From the NCBI RefSeq assembly GCF_945859705.1, contig NC_079135.1, positions 77,942,253 through 78,006,252 of the forward strand: a DNA stretch of 64,000 bases, read 5' to 3'. Source of the stretch: Episyrphus balteatus (Eukaryota > Arthropoda > Insecta > Diptera > Syrphidae). The position numbers and the translations under genes were made by a program. The notes under the pieces were generated by a model. It was not told the origin of the DNA, searched no databases, and was given only the letters and a program-made list of their open reading frames with translations. Shown here one piece after another: positions 21,193-33,866 of the stretch (its first letter is position 1; every line of letters starts with the position of its first letter).

Positions 21193-22994
21193 CAATAAAC
21201 CAGGAAAGTCCACCATCGACCAAATATTCACATTAATAACATATCGTGGGCACAAAGCCAAAATTACGAATCTGCAAAATTTTAGTTTTGAGAAAAACGG
21301 CTTCAAATTTTTGGAAACTCATGCAATTTAATTTGAACTCGTGCTACGGAAATTGATAACTTACTAACTCAGACAACAGATCGAAAATTGTGGTCGACAC
21401 AGTAAATAGAATGACCGATAACAAGACAAAGGACACATTAAAGTGAAAATATTTTGTGGCATTGTGCCGAAGATATTATCGATTTATAGGTCGCGTATAA
21501 TAGTATGAATAGAGACGAGTTAGTTTTTGCATCCCTGCCAAGTTCGGCCGCCTGTGCAGGATGAAGATGGAGAATGCACGCTGCACCGTCAGGTTTAAGA
21601 CACCGCTCTGTTATGCGATTTCTTTAATATCATCCTTAAAAGAACTAAACAGAACACTAACGTCAACACCCAGAGGCACCATTTTTCAAAACTCCGTCCA
21701 GCTGCTTGTATGTGAAGGGTCGAGGAGAAAAATAGCATAAGTCCATTCCAAAATTTTTCTCTTGTATATTTTTAGTTTTTATTAGAAGCCATTATGAAAA
21801 AAGAAAAAATGTTTATTTTTCCAAAAATTCATCTAGGTAATACCTCTCTACAAAATCTGGAACAATATAAATTCTTAAAATTTAATTTAAACTCTAACAA
21901 TGACCTATGAATTTCGAAATAGGAATACGTAACTCAATTTAATCAAAACTCTATCCCATTTGAATGCACTTTTCATATAAATCTTGTCATAGATTTTAAA
22001 ATGTGTCATGTTGGGCTTCATCAGTTCTCCTTTATAAGCACCTATACCTTCATGTATTTTATTGATTGATCCAGATCAGTATGTAATGCAACATCAACAA
22101 AAAAGAAAATCCTTGCCCTAACACGCACCTAGTACCTATATCCCAAGTCATTCCAATCCATTATACCAGGAAAGCCTGATTTGAACAAAACTTTTTGAAT
22201 CCTATTTTGCCACCTTCAATATTCTTTTAGACCATTACCACGACACCACATAATGTTTGTTGCTTTGAGTAGGTACTCTCGCACTCTGGAACAAAAAAAA
22301 ACCTAGCTATACCTCAGCCGACCAAGCCAGCACCATCAGAGTACCTACATTCATACCTACCTATAAAAGAGAGTAAAACCTAAAGCATTAAGTGGTAAGC
22401 TGTTGTTTTATCGTTTGCCCCCTTTGATATATGAACACCCTTCCTTGCACGTACAATATATATCAACTGACATAAAATACAAGCACCTTCGGCTCAGATA
22501 TCAGTTGCCATTAATCTTCAAGAACCACTCACATTTCGCTCGAATTCGATTGAATCCACATTAACTTGGTCTGCCTTTCCGTCCGTCTGTCCGCCCATTT
22601 CTGTATAGCATGGTGTCGGGACGGTCGATGCGATGCGATGGTGGTGGCGGCAATAGCGACGTTACCACCACCACCGACTTTGTCTGCATACACTCGGAAG
22701 AAAAGGAATGCATCAGTGCGGTGCTGCAGCGTAATGTAACTACCAGCATGTGTGCTTAAAATTTACAGTAAATCTCTGCACGCCACTGGAAAATTTAACA
22801 CACATCATGTGTAAGATGGTATCATGGTTTATATTGCCAACTTAGGTTGTTTGAAATTATACTTTGGTCCAGTACCTATTGAAAATTTTCAACAAGAATG
22901 TTTGTTTTTGTAATTAGACGATGCAGAATTCTAAGTCTTCAAAATTAGCGTTGCCACCCTCTTTGTATTATATTTTGCATTTTAAACATTTTGT
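21193..22994. other. Unassigned region with a GC-richer island
   Basis: No gene. The segment 22400-22760 is unique-looking and contains a GATGCGATGCGATGGTGGTGG triplet stretch near 22628. It may be conserved non-coding sequence, but the sequence alone does not show a function. Confidence 0.4.
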
Positions 22995-23224
22995 TAGTGT
23001 AGATGCAATGGTTAGTGCGGTGGAGTAGGACGCTAAGATCTGGGTTCGAATCCCAGCCTCCACCACCTTAAAACGTTTTTTCTGTTTTACTACCTCTTGT
23101 GTCGTATTAGTCTAGGTGATTTAGTAGTTGCCTCTTACTCGGGTGTCCGAGGTTCAATTTCAGGAATCGAACCTCGGACACCCGAGTAAGAGGCAAATTT
23201 GCAAATCACCTAGACTAATACGAC
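22995..23224 (+). repeat. tRNA-like SINE fragment ending in a palindrome
   Basis: GATGCAATGGTTAGTGCGG (about 23003) resembles a pol III A box. CTGGGTTCGAATCCCAG (from about 23041) is a complete T-arm with a perfect B box. Together they look tRNA-derived, but no full cloverleaf with paired acceptor arms forms, so it is not called a tRNA gene. Directly downstream, 23101-23224 is a near-perfect palindrome. Each arm contains a second tRNA-like block (CTCTTACTCGGGTGTCCGAG and a B-box-like GAGGTTCAATTTC / GAGGTTCGATTCC). It is best read as a tRNA-related SINE pair joined head to head. Confidence 0.5.
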
Positions 23225-23374
23225 TTCTAAGGATACGAAAACTTTTATTTATATAAACTATTTAGGAAATATTGAATCAGAATTGACTTAAAATAGCTTT
23301 AAAGATTCTCAAACTGTTAAGCGATTATCATCGATTCGATTATCGTTTTCAAAATTACGGAATGACCCCCCTTA

Positions 23375-23764
23375 CTTTATTTTTTTGTTTATTTTATTTT
23401 GCAAAAAAAAAAATTGGGTAAAGTTGAAAAAATTGAGAAAAAAATCACTTTTTCAAGATTTGTGGGATAAAAACCTACACTTAATTTGTTTAAATAATAG
23501 ACTTATATACAATAATCAAAAGGTCTGGAAATCCTCTTTCCAAAAACATATAACATATTGAGAGTTGTTAGAAAAATGACTGAGATATTGATAGATTACA
23601 TCGTAAAGTCTGTAAAAATGGGTTTTTGTAAATAAAAAAAAATGGAGGGTTCCAAAAATATAACAAAAATATTTGTATGCATTATTCGACAATACGAACA
23701 GCCCACACTATGTTATTTCTCGGGTGTATTTTTTTTTTTTTTTTTTCTATTTTGTAGCACAGTG
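23375..23764 (+). mobile_element. Half copy of the CACTGTGCTAC foldback family
   Basis: Matches the left arm of the 27746 element in inverse order and its right arm in the same order (ACATATAACATATTGAGAGT, TGGAGGGTTCCAAAAATATA, TTATTTCTCGGGTGTAT). It ends in GTAGCACAGTG followed by TAA. The opposite arm is missing, so this is a truncated or solo-arm copy. Confidence 0.75.
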
Positions 23765-25196
23765 TAATTAGACGCTGTGTGCGGCGCAATTTTCCTCCAT
23801 ACAGATACAGAATCATGCAGTAGTTCGGTGCTTTTGTGTGTGATCTGAAAGCTTCAGTGCACTGTTTTAACAGGACTTTCAAAATTTTGGAGATTTTTAT
23901 TGTGTAGGAATAGGTATTACGTTTCTAGACTATTTGGAAGATGCTTCCAGCCACAGTTATTATTTTCCTTGTTTGTAACTTAAGTTGGCAACATTGAATC
24001 AGTGTCATTTTAAGCATCTTATTCACTATCTGGGTTTGGTTGAGTTCAGTTCAGGTGGAAGGTGAATACCTACCATACCATCTCCCAGTCTCCCATTCAG
24101 CTCCTCAACACTATATCGCCCAGGCTTCTTTCTACTATAGGCGAACAACGAACTTCAACTTTGGCCTATGTAATGGGGAATGCTTATTCTTTGGCTATAT
24201 CGTCCTCGTGCCTTAACATCGTGCCAGGTCATCTTCATGGTGTGTGAGTGTTAAGTACGTTTTGATTCCAAGTTTTCCAAGTGCAAACTTGTTGAGTGAT
24301 GGGAGGTGCAGCTGATGATGGTTAGAGCTATGTCTACAGCTGATACTGACGATGGTATACTGGTTGGTATAGGTGGTACTATGTGGTATTGGAACTACGA
24401 GTATATACTATGTGTTGATTCAGTCTCTTCATCTTCTTCGGTTTGCTGCACAACTTGGCAGGTTAGACGCATAATGGAAGATATAGATTAAATGCACATC
24501 TATATGTAAGTATGTATTCATATGTGCGGACGACGAACATGCTACATATACAGGAGGTAGTTTATTTGATAATGCATGGATTCCAGAAAGGCATCTTTCT
24601 TTTCTATACCTACAAGCTACAACAGATAGCAACAGCAACAGCAGTCCTTTCCTTATACTGATGTGCAATGTGCATTGGGCTTGTCAACAACAGGATATCA
24701 ATGTATATATGCTTGAGTTGTTGGGACAATAGTAATTGGATCAAATGACATTGGTTGAAAGGCCCAATTGACTATTGAAAAATATTTAAAGAAATAATTT
24801 TGAAAATGTTCGCATAAGAGAGAGATACCAGACACGAAGGTCTTTTATGAAAGAGAATTCAATACGTAGACTTTGAAATATATATCTTTAAATCAGTGTC
24901 CATATGATGCGGATAGAATTGTAATGGATTCGGTTGAACTTTTAGAAATTTCTACATCTTTCATATTTTTGCTTCAAAATATTGAAAAGGAATAACTTGA
25001 AAAAGAATAAGATATTTAGTTTGATGAAAAATAGTAATTAAGGGAAAAAAGGATTTTAAAGTACAAAAATATGATAATTTTAAATATCAAGAAATATTTA
25101 AAATTTGTGAAAAAACTATGAATTTAAAGAAGTAAGTTGGTTAAAATTTTTGTTTAGGTAAAAGTGTGTATTGTCTATGCCCAAGAATATTATATT
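23765..25196. other. Unassigned region
   Basis: No gene I can support. Positions 24050-24660 are GC-richer and hold several overlapping short frames on both strands that do not look like a protein family. Confidence 0.45.
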
Positions 25197-26045
25197 GGTT
25201 AAAAGCGGGTGAGATGGCGCGGCGGGAGAGATGGCGCACTTTAAATATCTTTTACATTTATTGCTCTAAAAATGTATGAAAAATATTTTTAGCTTTCTTT
25301 AAATATTTTAAATCGAAGTAGCCAGTATTCGTTTCTTTGTCTATGATACAAAAAATAAAAAAATTTCAAAGCAAATCATGTGATGATTTTTTTCGAATTT
25401 TTTTTATCGCTCTTTTTTTTTTTGTTCCGATATTTTGTGAGTCGTTGGGATCTTAGATGCCCTTGATACACCAATACAAACAAGAGAGTATAAGTTATGG
25501 ATTGCGCGTGAAATCTGAGCTCTAGTTCTTTCTGCTTTTTATGGGTGCTTACGAATAGGAATTATGCGAAAAAAAGTGAGATGGCGCAGTTTTTTGCGGG
25601 TGAAATGGTTCAATCCGTACAAGAATTTTTCAATTGAGTATAGTGTTAGCATGTGCCATATCACCTTCAAAATATTTTTTTTAAGTAATTCAGCCAAGCT
25701 CAAATTTAATAAAAAAGACGACTAGTTGCAATCTATTATAGGGCATGCATTGGTGCTTGACTCCTTCACATCGTTCAACAATTTGTGCAATGAATTTGGC
25801 AATAGAAACCTAAAACAAACTCATGCGCCATCTCACCCACCCTATAGGGGGAGATGGTTTTTTTTTTAACTTTTTTTCTATATTAATTTAAAAATATAAA
25901 TTTAAAATATAAAATTCTGTAAACCAAATAATACGTTGGATATTGAATATAGAACATTTTTGCATTGTTAGAAATATGAAATGTGGTTTACTTTGTAAAA
26001 TATGACAAAAACAAAAAAGGTATGCCATCTCACCCGCTTTTACCC
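25197..26045. mobile_element. Element with GCGGGTGAGATGGC ends, 849 bp
   Basis: Left end 25197-25218 and right end 26024-26045 are inverted copies (GGTTAAAAGCGGGTGAGATG against GGGTAAAAGCGGGTGAGATG, 21 of 22 bases). The GATGGCGC motif recurs inside at about 25229, 25570 and, inverted, at about 25826 beside a second GCCATCTCACCC. There is no transposase frame and no clear target duplication. Superfamily unknown. Confidence 0.7.
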
Positions 26046-27055
26046 TAGTTCTTTTAAATGGTCATTTGTCTCCATGTATGAATTAATGTTAGTAAAACTT
26101 TTCGGTATGCAAACAAATATAAAAAAGAAAAATTTGAACAATAAAAAAACTCTTTACTTTTTGGTATATTTGTGGTGGACTATTAGAATTAAATTCATTA
26201 CTGAAGTAGTTTGTGTTTTTGTGAAAAGTTTGGCTCAGCATAAAGTTTCTGTTGTACCTACCCTTATTGACGGAATTTTGTCTTCTATAATTTGTACCTA
26301 TTTGAGTGGGTAAATGCCGACTTAGTTGTCTTAGAAAACTAGAGCAGAATACAATAACGATGTTTTAATAAAAAGAAAAAAAAAAAAAACAAATTGAAAA
26401 AGAAAATATTTAAATATAATATTATTTTGAATAGTCAATAGAGGGTTTATGAAACATTTTTGCAGTAGGTAAGTCAAATTTTTCAATCATTGCTTGGATT
26501 TTGTCCACGTTTCCATTGAAGACAAGTTTAACCAAAGACTTGCTGAGCTGCAATAATTTGTCCCCCAAAAAGTGTCAATTTTTTTATAATGATGACTATA
26601 CCTAATTGATTCTCGCTAAAATTTGATTTTTTCAAATTGTATTTCTTTATAAGATATATTGCCATTGTCATTAATACATCATTGAACCTAGAAGTAATAA
26701 GATATTGAATATTTTTAAATATGTTTTAAGTGTTTATTTAAAAAAAGAAATCGAACGTACTTGCTCTTGTCTTTTAAAACAACTATATCTTAGCAAAGAT
26801 TAGAAATTAAAGCTTCTGGTTAAATCATCAAAAGACAAATACAAAAATCGGAGGTATTTTTTTTTCAAAATATTTTATTTCAAAATTATAAGAAATGATT
26901 TTTTCATTGACGAAATAAAAGATTAACTTAAAAACATGTCATTTTCCGCATTCGATTTTTTCCGATTTTTTTTTTTTTTTTAAATCAAGAACGCAATTTT
27001 ATTCGAATCACTACAAACATAACGTATACCCAATTTAGTAGAAATCATTAGAACC
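26046..27055. other. Unassigned AT-rich sequence
   Basis: No gene. The short frames are A/T-run artefacts. The end (about 26990-27055) has an AATCATTAGAACCG motif like that in the 20461 repeat. Confidence 0.5.
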
Positions 27056-27065
27056 GAAAACCACT

Positions 27066-27660
27066 TTGTTGAACAGAATTAAAAGTGTTCAGAGAAGGTT
27101 CATGAGATTTTCGTTACGTTTTCTTTCATGGTCCGATAGAATTGTCCTACCTCCATACTCGGATAGACTTAAACTTATTAATTTACCATCACTTTCAGTT
27201 CAAAGGGAGTATTTGCAATTATGTTTTATAGTTGGGATAATAAGAGGCTCAATATCTTCTTCAGCGTTGGATCGACTGAATTTTAATGTTGGGCGTGCTG
27301 GTTTAAGAAATAGGTTACCAATTTGTGTGTTTTTTTAGTAGATCTAACTTCTAACTATGAAGTCAATAGCTCTATGAATCAAATAATTAATATTTTTAAC
27401 AAAAACTTTCATATAATCGATTCTATTAATGATAATGTTAAATCCCATAAGTTCAAAAATAGCTTCTTTAATCAATTCAATTAATGAAGCAGTTGTTTTT
27501 TCTTTTGTTATATATATTAGTACATTTAGTTTCAATGTTAATATATATTTTTAGTGTGATTAATTGACAATTATTACTCATATATTGAGTTTAAGTTTAA
27601 TAATTGCATCGTTAGTATTAAAGTTCATTTCTAATGTAAGCATTTAACATATTAAATAAA
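27066..27660 (+). pseudogene. 5'-truncated non-LTR retrotransposon tail (ORF2 C-terminus and 3' UTR)
   Basis: Frame 27066-27338 reads SVQRRFMRFSLRFLSWSDR, then LPPYSDRLKLINLPSLSVQR and NFNVGRAGLRNRLP. This is the pattern of the region after the reverse transcriptase in I/jockey-type ORF2 proteins. After a frame break, 27341-27484 continues (SNYEVNSSMNQIINIFNKNF, SHKFKNSFFNQF) to a TAA. A 3' UTR of about 170 bp then ends in an AAATAAATAAA-type tail. The catalytic domains are missing. This is a dead-on-arrival insertion, unrelated in sequence to the element at 47-50 kb. Confidence 0.75.
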
Positions 27661-27745
27661 TAAATTCTCCATCATCGAAATGTTGGTTTTGTTTAAAACC
27701 TCGACATTTTTTGACACCAAAACAGTACTTAATATCGCATAATTA

Positions 27746-28888
27746 CACTGTGCTACAAAATAAAAAAAAAATATACACCCGAGAAATAATATAGTGTAGG
27801 CTGTTCGTATGGTCGAATAATGCATAAAAATATTTTTGTTATATTTTTGGAACCCTCCATTTTTTTTTTTATTTACAAAAAACCATTTTTACAGACCTTA
27901 CGATGTATTCTATCAATATTTCAGTCATTTTTCTAACAACTCTCAATATGTTATATGTTTTTGGAAAGAAGATTTCCAGACCTTTTGAATGATGTATAGA
28001 AGTCTATTGTTTAAACAAATTAAGTGTAGGTTTTTATCCCACAAATCTTGAAAAAGTGATTTTTTTCACAATTTTTTCAACTTTACCCATTTTTTTTTGC
28101 AAAATAAAACAAACAAAAAAATAAAGTAAGGTTATATTCTGAAAGAATATACATTTAGGCACAAATTGGCGTATTTTTTTATTGAATTTGACCAAAACTG
28201 CGGAATCTATGCTATTTTTTCGTAAATAGAAAATGTGGTTTTTCATGATGTGAATTGCAAGGTGCACAATAGGGTATTCGTTATTTTAAAATAAAAACAA
28301 TTTCTATGCTCCTATTATCTTATATGGTTGGAAATAAACTAAAAAAAATATTCCCCAAGTTTGAAGTCTCTAACGTAATTCTAACCCGTGCCGCCAAGCG
28401 GTTGAAGTTTCTTATGGGAATAACATGGGGTTTCTTGGACCTTGTTCCATCAATTTTAAATTCCAGCCAAACCATTCGTTCAAAAAATTTAAAACTTTAC
28501 AGACTCAAATTTAATAAGTGTAGCTATCATGTGAAAATTTTTCAGATTTTTAATTGTTATAATTTTAGAGATTTAGCTTGGTATAAAAATTCTTTTTTTC
28601 AGACTTTTTCAAAAATCGCTTTTTACCCGTTTAATGTCAAAAAATTAAAAAACATACATTTTTATGGAAATCCTCTTTCCAAAAACATATAACATATTGA
28701 GAGTTGTTAGAAAAATGACTGAAATATTGATAGATTACATCGTAAGGTCTGTAAAAATGGTTTTTTGTAAATAAAAAAAAAAATGGAGGGTTCCAAAAAT
28801 ATAACAAAAATATTTTTATGCATTATTCGACCATACGAACAGCCTACACTATGTTATTTCTCGGGTGTATTTTCAGTGTCGCACCGTG
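27746..28888. mobile_element. CACTGTGC foldback, 1143 bp, TTA target duplication
   Basis: The left end CACTGTGCTACAAAATA follows TTA (27743-27745). The right end is GCACCGTG followed by TTA (28889-28891). The arms (27746-27980 and about 28668-28888) share ACACCCGAGAAATAA, TGGAACCCTCCATTTT and the complement of ACATATAACATATTGAGAGT. The internal region holds a 128-codon open frame (28306-28692) that I do not recognise and that runs into the arm. Same family as the half copy at 23375-23764. Confidence 0.8.
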
Positions 28889-29035
28889 TTATCGTATTAA
28901 TATCGTAAATGTTCCGTTATGAGGACAGCGCATCAATGGTTTCCAAAAAAAAAATTCTTTTATTCTTATACACACTTAAGGTTCTAGCTTCTAGTCTCAA
29001 ATGTAAAACCATTACACGGTGTTACAAAAATGAGG

Positions 29036-29858
29036 TTTCAAAATATACGCGGGCGGAGACCTATCAGGTTTTGTAGAGCTAGTCGCACTGATTACGAAAC
29101 GGTATTTGAAAATCCCCTAACACCCCCAAAATCTGGAGTTGCGGGCAAAAAACGGTTTTTTGGACCTTCACCCATTGAAAAAATTCTAGCTTCGACAATT
29201 TTTTACCCATTTTCGATTTTTTTACACTTTCTGATAGGAGATAAATATACCTTTTCAACAATGTATAAAACATGTAATTCGGTTAAGCCACTTAGAATTT
29301 ATAAGCTGTCAAAGTTCAAAAATTCCATTTTTTTCGTCATTTGCCCAACTTCGGCATCAATTTAAAGTATATGTTTTCAAAACAACATGCTATTTAAAAA
29401 ATATATTCTAAAACAATATCTTTTTCTCAATCAATCGAGGTATTTTTTATGAAAATCACTTCAAAACTGGCTTAGAAAAAAAATTTTTTTCGATTTCAAC
29501 CCAGATACAGAAATTCGAACTTTTAGGTATAGAACAAAAATGTTGTTTCGGCACGTAGTAGGATAACTTGGGTGCCAGGATTTGATAACGGGTTTTTGTA
29601 GAGGAGCTCAATACAAACATTTTTTTGTTTGGGAGGGGGGTCTATCTCCCCCCGTTTAGGTGGGAGGGGCATTTTTCTAAAAAAAAATTATAAAAATAAA
29701 AAAAAATTATTAAAAAACAACGGCAACACTTACAGTAATAAATGATACCATTTCCGAAAGGAAAAATTGTACATTTGATTCTTATTTTTAAATCAATATA
29801 ATATAACCAATAGTTTTTGAAATAATCGATTTCAAAATTAAAAATAAAAAGGTGTGCC
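29036..29858 (-). repeat. Dispersed repeat, copy 2 of an inverted pair
   Basis: Inverse match to 17628-18393 along its whole length. Just outside, TTA then CACGGTGTTAC at 29016 could be its true left end, giving the CAC-type end and TTA target seen in neighbouring foldbacks. No coding frame. Confidence 0.7.
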
Positions 29859-31277
29859 TACAGAGCGTTAATACTAACTTTAGCAACAAACTCAGATTTT
29901 CTCTAAGTACCCTAAAAAAACACACTTTTACATGAATTGAATGCATAGAGTTATTTTGTTTTTAATTCTTATAGCAAATGCATTTTTATAGATTGCTTAT
30001 ATTATATGTACTTGGTTTCTGTGTCTAAAAAATGTATACACAGGTACTAATTTCCATTGGGTATCATTTTTGTCAAAGTATTTATTGTACCTACTGATTC
30101 TGAATTTCATCTTTTCTTTAAAAAATAAAACACTCATTAGATTCTTAGTTCTTACAACAAACGAAGCTTTCTCACAAAAAATTTTCCGTAGTCACGATGC
30201 CCTCTTTTTTATTAGTTATCCATCATCATGGCCATAATGTTACATTCGATCGAAAAATGCGTTAATTTTTTTTCTACGATTGTATAATTTATTTGTTATT
30301 GCAATTAAAAACGACTCTAAATTATATGCAAAACAACATTTATGAACTATATAATTGAATTAAAATATTAACATAAAACAAACATTTTTAATTTATTCTA
30401 AACTAGCTAATCAATAAATTATTAGTGACTTAATATGTTTTTAATAACTAAACCTGAATTTGATATGATTTTTTTAAATGTTTTGCCAATCAAGAAAACA
30501 AAACAATTTAAATGACCATAATCACTTGTGTAGCTTTAAACTATCTAACAACAAACCATACATAATTATATACACGACTTGAAGCTATTCAAATGATATT
30601 TAAATTGCCGATAAAACATTAATTTAAATTTTTAAACATGAATTTATGTACGTTATACCAATCTGCGCTAAGTCGCTTTTTTTCATTCTAAACGCCATGA
30701 ATGGGCAATGTGTATTTAAAATTTGCTGTTAGGCAAGTTTCACATATACATGCATTAATATAAAATGTATAAATTATATCAAAATAACAATCTATTCAAA
30801 CATAAGCTTTAACAATTTTGAGCAGATTGGTGAACTTAAATTGATCAAAACTATAAATCAATAATTGAAAGACTGTTGAATATAGTTAATTATGTCTTTC
30901 AGATCAGTTTTGTGTGGGCATATTGTAACCGGTTGGATAATATTTAAATATTTGAATTTTTTTTTTTTTTTTTTTTTTTCAAAATATTAGTCAACACTTG
31001 TATTCTAATGTGTTGACAATGGCAATGGCTAGTGGGGTAGGTTAGAATTCGAGGTCGGAACAAATTAAATAATTTTAAGACAAATATTGTAACGATTTCT
31101 TGACAAAAGTTGATTTATTAAATTAGAGATGGTAACTGATTAAGACGAACACATTGTTTTATTTTGTCGCTAATTATATTGTTTTTTTTAATTCTTTGAC
31201 AACTTCTAAGGTATTTGCTGGGATTTTCGGATTAGTACAGGTAAAAAATGGTACATAAAACAAATAAAAAAAAAATG
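29859..31277. other. Unassigned AT-rich sequence
   Basis: Very AT-rich, no gene or paired repeat. A T run lies at about 30959-30979. I see nothing further in it. Confidence 0.5.
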
Positions 31278-31280
31278 TTA

Positions 31281-32239
31281 CACTCATGAAACTTGGCAAA
31301 AAGTTTGTTCTTGGAATAAGAACCAAGGATACAAAAATACTTTCAAAAAAAGTTGGGTGGAAGGGTATTTTTTCGCAAAAAAGAGGGAGGGGTGAAGGTC
31401 AAATATATAGTGAACAAAATTGTTTGTTGGATATCATCATATAAAACATGTTTTTTAGGTATTTTTTTGATGCTGAATCTAATGACATAAAAATAAAGTC
31501 AATACGATTGCTCTAAGAAAAGTTATTGCCGATTAAAAACAAGGGTGCTTGTTTTTTTACCTCAACAGGTAAAATATAACCGAAACCCATTTGAAAAACA
31601 TGCTACACTGATTAAATTCGGGATGAAGGTTTAAAATAAAGCAAAAAGTTCTTAAAAATGTTTTTGGTGAAAGGGTGTTTTTTTTATGGGTTGAGTTATG
31701 TGTGAGAAAGGTATCATAATTCATAACAGCTGACTTATATTTTATTAATTTTTAAAACTTGGTGAAAAAGTTTTGTTTAGTATAAGAATTAAGAATCTAT
31801 AAAGTGTTTCTTTTAAAGAAATAATGAAATTCGGAATTAGTACCACAAAAACTGGGAAAAAATTGTTACACCAATGAAAATTGGTAAAATTGTTTCATTT
31901 ATAATAGAAACCAATAACCCAAGCAGTCTATATAAATTTTCTAGGTGAAATAGGGAAAATCCGCTATAAGTCCGATAAAATCAAAGGTACCCTTACGAAA
32001 TTTATTAAATATGTTGTCTTTCCCATGGGAATTACGAATAAAAGTAGTTTATACCTTTTTTTCATGTGAAAGGGTGTTTTTTTAGGCGTAGAGAAAATAT
32101 GGGTATATTGGAAAAAGTGTATATCTACTAGTGGTACCCTATTGAAATTAAGCAATTATGTTCCTTTTGAGACTAGAAACAAGAATCTAAAGTGACTTGT
32201 TGTATCCAAAAGCAAACTTTTTGCCAAGTTTCATGGGTG
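31281..32239. mobile_element. Element with 27-bp inverted ends, 959 bp
   Basis: CACTCATGAAACTTGGCAAA starts the left end (31281-31307). The right end 32213-32239 is its complement with one mismatch. TTA precedes it and TCA follows, an imperfect 3-bp match. Inside, degenerate versions of the end (ACACCAATGAAAATTGGTAA, about 31869) and of GTGAAAGGGTGTTTTTTT (about 31668 and 32067) recur at intervals, so the body looks built from repeated variants of one module. Confidence 0.7.
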
Positions 32240-33866
32240 TCACAATTTTTATTTTTCAAATGCCTATTTTACTTGTACTAGATGGAGATTTTTCTGTTCA
32301 AAATCAAATTAAAAGTTGAAAACCCTCAACCTGACACGGAATCATTTTTCTGTGTACCTATAATGTTAGGTAGGTATTCTAAACAGCTTAGATTTTGGTT
32401 TCAAAAATAATATTTGTTTCCGCAAAAATATGGTGTACCGATGATGGCAATTACGTTGCGTAGTGAAAGGACTCGACAATCTACAGAAATAGTCAAGGTT
32501 TTAAAATTCAATGTTTAATGGTAGATTTTAAAAACTGTGTCAAATAAAGCTTTAGTGCCAAAAAACTGACAAAAATGACAAGGTAGTTGGAAAAAATAGG
32601 ATTTGCAGTTATAATACCTATCAACAACACGATGCGATTACTCTGAGGCTACAAAGCCATTTCCATTCAAAATTAATTGATAAATTGGTATTTAATAAAT
32701 TTCCACTATAAAATAACGTAACAAAACAAAACACATTTATTCTATCTCCATATTGTGTATGTATAAAATATTCTAAATAAACTATACAACTTATAGGTAG
32801 TAGCTATCACACGGTTGGGTTAACCATTTACTATTCGAGAAGTTTCCGCATTCGAACGAAATATTTTAATCTGCATGGAAATTAATTTGGTGCGTTAGCA
32901 GCAGCAGCATAACGCTAAGTCCTTGCTGGGCTTAATTGTTCCTATCAAGCCTCTGTGTGTCTGCATCTATAAACTGTATAACTTTATTTTGCGGACTGCG
33001 GATGATGGTGTGTTTGTGTTTGTGTTTAATTGCAAATTGTTTTCAGCCAATTTGCATCACATTTTCATTCCGAAACTTCTATTTTGCGGTAACCAGTTTT
33101 GTAATCAAAACTTCCGCCTCATATGTATGTGTGTTAAAGTGTGTTCATAGTAAATAAGTGTAAGTACATCAGTGTTAGTTTATACAATGAAGGGAAACAA
33201 TTTCATACATAGTTTCAGGAATTCAATTGAACTTTTGCTCCTAACCTCAAATGAAAAGTCTTGTTGGTGTGTTGTTGTTGTTATTGGTGTTGTTTTTTTT
33301 TTTTTGTTTTTGTTGCTGTTGCACTTGTACTTTTAGTAATGGTTGCTGTTATTATGATGGTGGTAGAATCCGGGTCGGTTCGGTGGAAGTGTTGCCAGAG
33401 CACTTGCTCTCTAATATTGCTTCGGGTTATTCGCTATTGTGCTTCAATTAAAACTTATTTGCTATTTTGGAGCCCAATGAGTTCCTGATGCATTGTTGTT
33501 GTGGAATTTGTTGGGTGCACTTGTGTTGCTTGGTCGCATTTTAATGCCAAACAAATTGTTCTCGTGTACACAATGAATAAAGGCAAAAACAGCATTTAAA
33601 TTCAGTATACCGTCAGTTCCTTTATCCATTGACTTTTGTTCGTAATGCCTATTTATTTTCTTCTTTTTTTTACTACTAATCAGAGTAGTCGAATTGAATT
33701 AAGAGGTTCAAAGGTTATGTGTGTTGTTTCAGGAAGCATGATAAGTTCTTTGAACATTTACTTCAAAGACTAATAGGATTCTTTTTGACTACATATTTGT
33801 TTGTTAATTTCAACAGTGAAACCTACAATATTAAAAAAAAAATGTCTTTGTAGTGTTTTTGTATTT
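32240..33866. other. Unassigned region with TTG-rich island
   Basis: No gene I can support. Positions 33240-33560 are rich in TTG/TGT triplets and T runs. The short hydrophobic frames there (for example 33251-33451) come from those triplets. Could be non-coding DNA near a gene. Confidence 0.45.

Noticed and set aside
22995..23065. A complete tRNA gene
   Set aside because: The T-arm and boxes are good, but a paired 7-bp acceptor stem and an anticodon arm at the right spacing are not found.
26002..26313. 103-codon frame after the GATGGCGC element
   Set aside because: Starts inside the element's end and has AT-driven composition without motifs.
28306..28692. 128-codon plus-strand frame inside the 27746 foldback
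   Set aside because: It is the longest non-retrotransposon frame, but it is rich in Lys, Phe and Asn as expected for AT-rich DNA, shows no family motif and runs into the element's arm.
33251..33451. Short frame with a signal-peptide-like start
   Set aside because: The hydrophobic stretch is produced by TTG and T runs in more than one frame.
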